Shown here: positions 14,708 through 17,567 of the stretch, piece after piece
Numbering within the stretch: the stretch's first letter is position 1
Layout: the number at the start of each line of letters is the position of its first letter
NCBI GenBank assembly: GCA_020628635.1
Contig: JAHDEU010000004.1
Span: 3,305-20,871, forward strand
DNA length: 17,567 bases
Source: Hellea sp.
GTDB lineage: Bacteria > Pseudomonadota > Alphaproteobacteria > Caulobacterales > Maricaulaceae
Reading direction: 5' to 3'
Made by a program: the position numbers and the translations under genes
The notes under the pieces: model-generated
Seen by the model: only the letters and a program-made list of their open reading frames with translations
Database searches by the model: none
What the model was told of the DNA's origin: nothing

Positions 14708-15570
14708 TGCTGGTCGTCGGCCGGACCGGACAGCTCGGGCGTGCCCTGCAAAGGGCCCGGCCTGATGCCGTGTTCCTCGACCGCGCGGCGCTGGACCTGC
14801 GTTGGGAGGACGACGCGGTCCGCGCGGCGCTGGACGGCGCGGGGCCGTCTGTGTCCGGCGTGATCGTCGCGGCGGCCTATACGGATGTGGAGGGCGCGGA
14901 AGAGGACGAGGACACGGCCCATCGGGTGAATGCGCGCGCGCCCGGCGTGATCGCGCAGTGGTGCGCGGAGCGCGGCATTCCCCTCGCCTTCCCTTCCACC
15001 GACTATGTCTTCGACGGCTCGGGCGGGACGCCATGGCAGCCGGGCGACGCGGTCGGGCCGCTCAACGCCTATGGGCGGAGCAAGCTGGCAGGCGAGCGGG
15101 CAGTGGCGGATAGCGGCGCATGCGCGGGCGTGCTGCGCACGTCCTGGGTCTATGACAGTACCGGCAGGAACTTCCTGACCACCATGCTCAATCTGTCGCG
15201 GGCGAAAGACGCGCTGTCCGTGGTGAGCGACCAGATCGGGCGCCCGACCCATGCCGACGACCTCGCCCGCGCCTGCCTGCTGGCGGTGGAAGGCAGGCTG
15301 TCGGGCGTGTTCCATGTATCGGGCGGCGGGCCGTTCACCAGCTGGGCCGGCTTTGCGCGGCTGGCCATCCAGACGGCGGGCCATGACTGCGCCGTACGCG
15401 ATGTGCCGTCCGCCCACTATCCGACCGTGGCAGAGAGGCCCTTGAATTCGCGGCTGGACGTATCCGCATTCGAGCGCGCCGCCGGAATGCCGCTTCCCGA
15501 TTGGCGCGCGCGTGTCGCGGATGCCGCCCAGGCGTGGAAATTGCAGGCAGCGTTAGAGCCGATGCAGTAG
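14707..15570 (+). CDS. rfbD: dTDP-4-dehydrorhamnose reductase
   Basis: RmlD reduces dTDP-4-keto-L-rhamnose to dTDP-L-rhamnose with NAD(P)H, the final step. The 287-residue protein shows GRTGQLG (5-11), AAAYTDVEGAEED (55-67), STDYVFDG (97-104), the Tyr122/Lys126 pair in YGRSK, RTSWVYD and RPLNSRLD near the C-terminus, all typical of the family. I used ATG 14707 (TGATG with the rfbB stop); GTG 14704 one codon earlier is equally possible. The thymidylyltransferase gene rfbA, needed for the first step, is not next to it. Confidence 0.95.
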   Translation: MLVVGRTGQLGRALQRARPDAVFLDRAALDLRWEDDAVRAALDGAGPSVSGVIVAAAYTDVEGAEEDEDTAHRVNARAPGVIAQWCAERGIPLAFPSTDYVFDGSGGTPWQPGDAVGPLNAYGRSKLAGERAVADSGACAGVLRTSWVYDSTGRNFLTTMLNLSRAKDALSVVSDQIGRPTHADDLARACLLAVEGRLSGVFHVSGGGPFTSWAGFARLAIQTAGHDCAVRDVPSAHYPTVAERPLNSRLDVSAFERAAGMPLPDWRARVADAAQAWKLQAALEPMQ

Positions 15571-15643
15571 CGCCTGCATTATGCCTTTATGGTGTAGTTC
15601 AGCGCCGCTATGGGACGCGCGAATTCAAGGTTTGGGATGTAAC

Positions 15644-17458
15644 ATGTGCGGAATCATCGGAATCATCGGGCAGGAGCCCGTGGTCGACCGGCTGATCAGC
15701 GGGCTGAAACGGCTGGAATATCGCGGCTATGACAGCGCCGGGCTCGCCGTCATAAACGGCTCCGGCATTGCGCGGCGCCGCGCCGAGGGCAAGATCGTCA
15801 ATCTGGAAGCCGAGGTGGACACCAGCCCGATCGAGGGCCGCGTCGGCATCGCGCATACGCGCTGGGCCACGCACGGCGCCCCCAATGTCAGCAATGCCCA
15901 CCCCCACCGCGCGGGCCGCGTGGCCGTGGTGCATAACGGCATCATCGAGAACTATGCCGAGATCAAGGCGGGCCTGCCGGACCGCAACTTCACTTCGGAC
16001 ACCGACACGGAAGTCGCAGCCCAGCTGATCGACCAGTTGATCGAGGATGGCCGCTCCCCGCGCGACGCGGTGTCGGAAGCGCTGTCGCGCTTTCGCGGGG
16101 CCTATGCGCTGGGCGTGATCGTGGAGGACGAGCCGGACACGATATACTGCGCGCGCCGCGGCTCCCCGCTCGCCATCGGGCTGGGTGACGGCGAGAGCTA
16201 TCTGGGGTCGGACGCCGTCGCGCTCGCCCCGCTGTCGCGCGACCTGATCTATCTGGAAGAGGGCGACTGGGCCATTCTGAAAACCGACAGCCTGGAGGTG
16301 TTCGACGAGAGCGGCGATCCGGTCACGCGCGAGGTCACCCGCGTGGACGACGCCATAGAGGTGTCGGAGAAGGGCCAGTATCCGCACTACATGCTCAAGG
16401 AGATCCACGAGCAGGTGGACACGACGGCCCGCACGCTGGCCCACTATCTCGACCTCGGCGCGATGTCGGTGAACCTGCCCAACGGGCTGGATTTCAGCAC
16501 GGTGTCGCGCATCGCGATCGTCGCCTGCGGCACGGCCTATTATGCGGGCGTGGTCGGGAAATACCTGTTCGAGGAACATGCGCGCATCGCCGTGGACGTC
16601 GATATCGCGTCCGAATTCCGCTACCGCGACCCCGTGCTGGACCCTGGCACACTGATGGTGGTGGTCAGCCAGAGCGGCGAAACCGCCGACACGCTGGCTG
16701 CCCTGCGCTATGCCGGCGCCAACGGCCTGCAAACGGCGGCGCTGGTCAATGTGATGACGTCGACCATGGCGCGCGAAGCCGACATCGCCATGCCGATCCT
16801 CGCGGGCCCCGAAATCGGCGTGGCCTCGACCAAGGCGTTCACGAGCCAGGTCTGCGCGCTCGCCTCGCTGGTGGTCGCGGCCGCCGGCGCGCGCGGCACG
16901 CTGGACGATGAGCGGCGCAGCGCACTGGTGCGCGAACTCGCCCAGTTGCCCAGCGCGGTCGCCGAAGCTCTGGATGCGAGCGACGACATCGCCGCGCTGG
17001 CCAAGACGCTGGTGGAGGCCCGGTCCGCCTTTTTCCTCGGCCGCGGCGTGCATGTGCCGATCGCCATGGAGGGCGCGCTGAAGCTCAAGGAGATTTCCTA
17101 CATCCACGCCGAAGGCTACGCGGCGGGCGAGCTGAAACACGGCCCCATCGCGCTGATCGAGGACGGCACGCCGGTGATCATCGTCGCGCCCGAAGACGAG
17201 TTGTTCGAGAAGACCGTGTCCAACCTGCAGGAAGTCGCCGCCCGTGGTGCGCGCATCATCCTGTTCACGGACGAAGCCGGCGCGAAGGCCGCGGCCGGGC
17301 TGTCGGATTCCATCATCGCCCTGCCGACCGCGGGCCCGCTCACGGTCCCCGTCGTGCAGGCCATCGGCCAGCAACTCCTCGCCTACCACACGGCGGTCGC
17401 GCTGGGGACAGATGTGGACCAGCCGCGCAACCTCGCGAAGTCGGTGACGGTGGAGTAG
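15644..17458 (+). CDS. glmS: Glutamine-fructose-6-phosphate aminotransferase (isomerizing)
   Basis: GlmS makes glucosamine-6-phosphate from fructose-6-phosphate and glutamine, the entry to UDP-GlcNAc for peptidoglycan, lipid A and other glycans. The 604-residue protein is full length. The start is fixed by Cys2 (MCGIIGI), the glutaminase nucleophile exposed after methionine removal. The glutaminase domain (about 1-215) has EYRGYDSAG (25-33), HTRWATHG (71-78) and HNGIIEN (97-103). Two SIS domains follow, with CGTAYYAG (295-302), SQSGETADT (342-350) and ELKHGPIAL (496-504). The C-terminus DVDQPRNLAKSVTVE (590-604) is the invariant tail. It lies 73 nt after rfbD with only a weak GGGA (15633-15636) as ribosome site. 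No glmS ribozyme is seen upstream. Confidence 0.97.
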   Translation: MCGIIGIIGQEPVVDRLISGLKRLEYRGYDSAGLAVINGSGIARRRAEGKIVNLEAEVDTSPIEGRVGIAHTRWATHGAPNVSNAHPHRAGRVAVVHNGIIENYAEIKAGLPDRNFTSDTDTEVAAQLIDQLIEDGRSPRDAVSEALSRFRGAYALGVIVEDEPDTIYCARRGSPLAIGLGDGESYLGSDAVALAPLSRDLIYLEEGDWAILKTDSLEVFDESGDPVTREVTRVDDAIEVSEKGQYPHYMLKEIHEQVDTTARTLAHYLDLGAMSVNLPNGLDFSTVSRIAIVACGTAYYAGVVGKYLFEEHARIAVDVDIASEFRYRDPVLDPGTLMVVVSQSGETADTLAALRYAGANGLQTAALVNVMTSTMAREADIAMPILAGPEIGVASTKAFTSQVCALASLVVAAAGARGTLDDERRSALVRELAQLPSAVAEALDASDDIAALAKTLVEARSAFFLGRGVHVPIAMEGALKLKEISYIHAEGYAAGELKHGPIALIEDGTPVIIVAPEDELFEKTVSNLQEVAARGARIILFTDEAGAKAAAGLSDSIIALPTAGPLTVPVVQAIGQQLLAYHTAVALGTDVDQPRNLAKSVTVE

Positions 17459-17476
17459 CCGTCCTCTTTCGTCCCC

Positions 17477-17567
17477 GGGCTCGACCCGGGGCCTATTCGC
17501 ATCGAGATCGACCAAGGGATTGCGTCAGCAAACCAACCGCGATGCGAATGGACCCCGGGTCAAGCCC
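17477..17567. repeat. Long imperfect inverted repeat after glmS, possibly a dispersed intergenic element
   Basis: Two 28-bp arms (17477-17504 and 17540-17567) match at 25 of 28 positions in inverted orientation around a 35-nt centre. Each arm contains a smaller GC palindrome around CCCGGG (CCCCGGG/CCCGGGG at 17473-17491; GACCCCGGGTC at 17550-17560). The right arm ends exactly at the window edge, so it may continue. It could form a hairpin at the end of glmS mRNA, but there is no T-tract. It resembles the palindromic intergenic repeats common in alphaproteobacterial genomes. Confidence 0.7.

Noticed and set aside
15562..15579. ATGCAG/CTGCAT hairpin at the end of rfbD as a terminator
   Set aside because: The stem is only 6 bp, part of it lies inside the rfbD stop region and no T-run follows. 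It is too weak to call.
15571..15643. glmS ribozyme or riboswitch before glmS
   Set aside because: The gap is only 73 nt, and the glmS ribozyme is a Firmicutes feature of about 150 nt or more. No matching structure is visible.

Overview
The window is GC-rich DNA that looks like a free-living Alphaproteobacterium, most likely of the Caulobacterales/Maricaulaceae/Hyphomonadaceae kind. The reasons are a Xanthomonas/Caulobacter-type TonB-dependent receptor beside tryptophan-halogenase-like genes, frequent GTG starts, tightly overlapping genes and the codon bias. This placement is inference, because no rRNA or marker gene beyond glmS is present.

Left part (1-9645) is an uptake/halogenase locus. 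A TonB-dependent receptor runs leftward off the window. It is divided by a 303-bp divergent control region from a rightward run of four flavin-dependent-halogenase-family genes (2176-8064). Three of these keep every hallmark residue. The second is a degenerate family member without the catalytic lysine, without most of the WxWxIP motif and without the PLEST glutamate. Two secreted proteins follow: a TPR protein and a small jelly-roll, carbohydrate-binding-domain-like protein, ending at a strong intrinsic terminator. The control region carries a 16-bp LacI-type operator placed to serve both directions. Together this suggests sugar- or glycan-responsive control of outer-membrane uptake and the halogenase array.

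Middle part (9760-13021) is a translationally coupled operon for activated Kdo or a close relative: kdsA, kdsD (SIS+CBS type), kdsB and a histidine-phosphatase-family protein. No kdsC is present, so the last gene is a candidate for the missing Kdo-8-phosphate phosphatase, although it lacks the usual second catalytic histidine. A six-codon mini-ORF copying the end of kdsD bridges kdsD and kdsB.

Right part (13119-17458) holds rfbC-rfbB-rfbD for dTDP-L-rhamnose (no rfbA here) and then glmS, which makes glucosamine-6-phosphate for UDP-GlcNAc. The middle and right parts thus supply nucleotide-sugar precursors for a surface polysaccharide. The window closes in a 28-bp-arm imperfect inverted repeat of the kind dispersed between genes in many alphaproteobacterial genomes.
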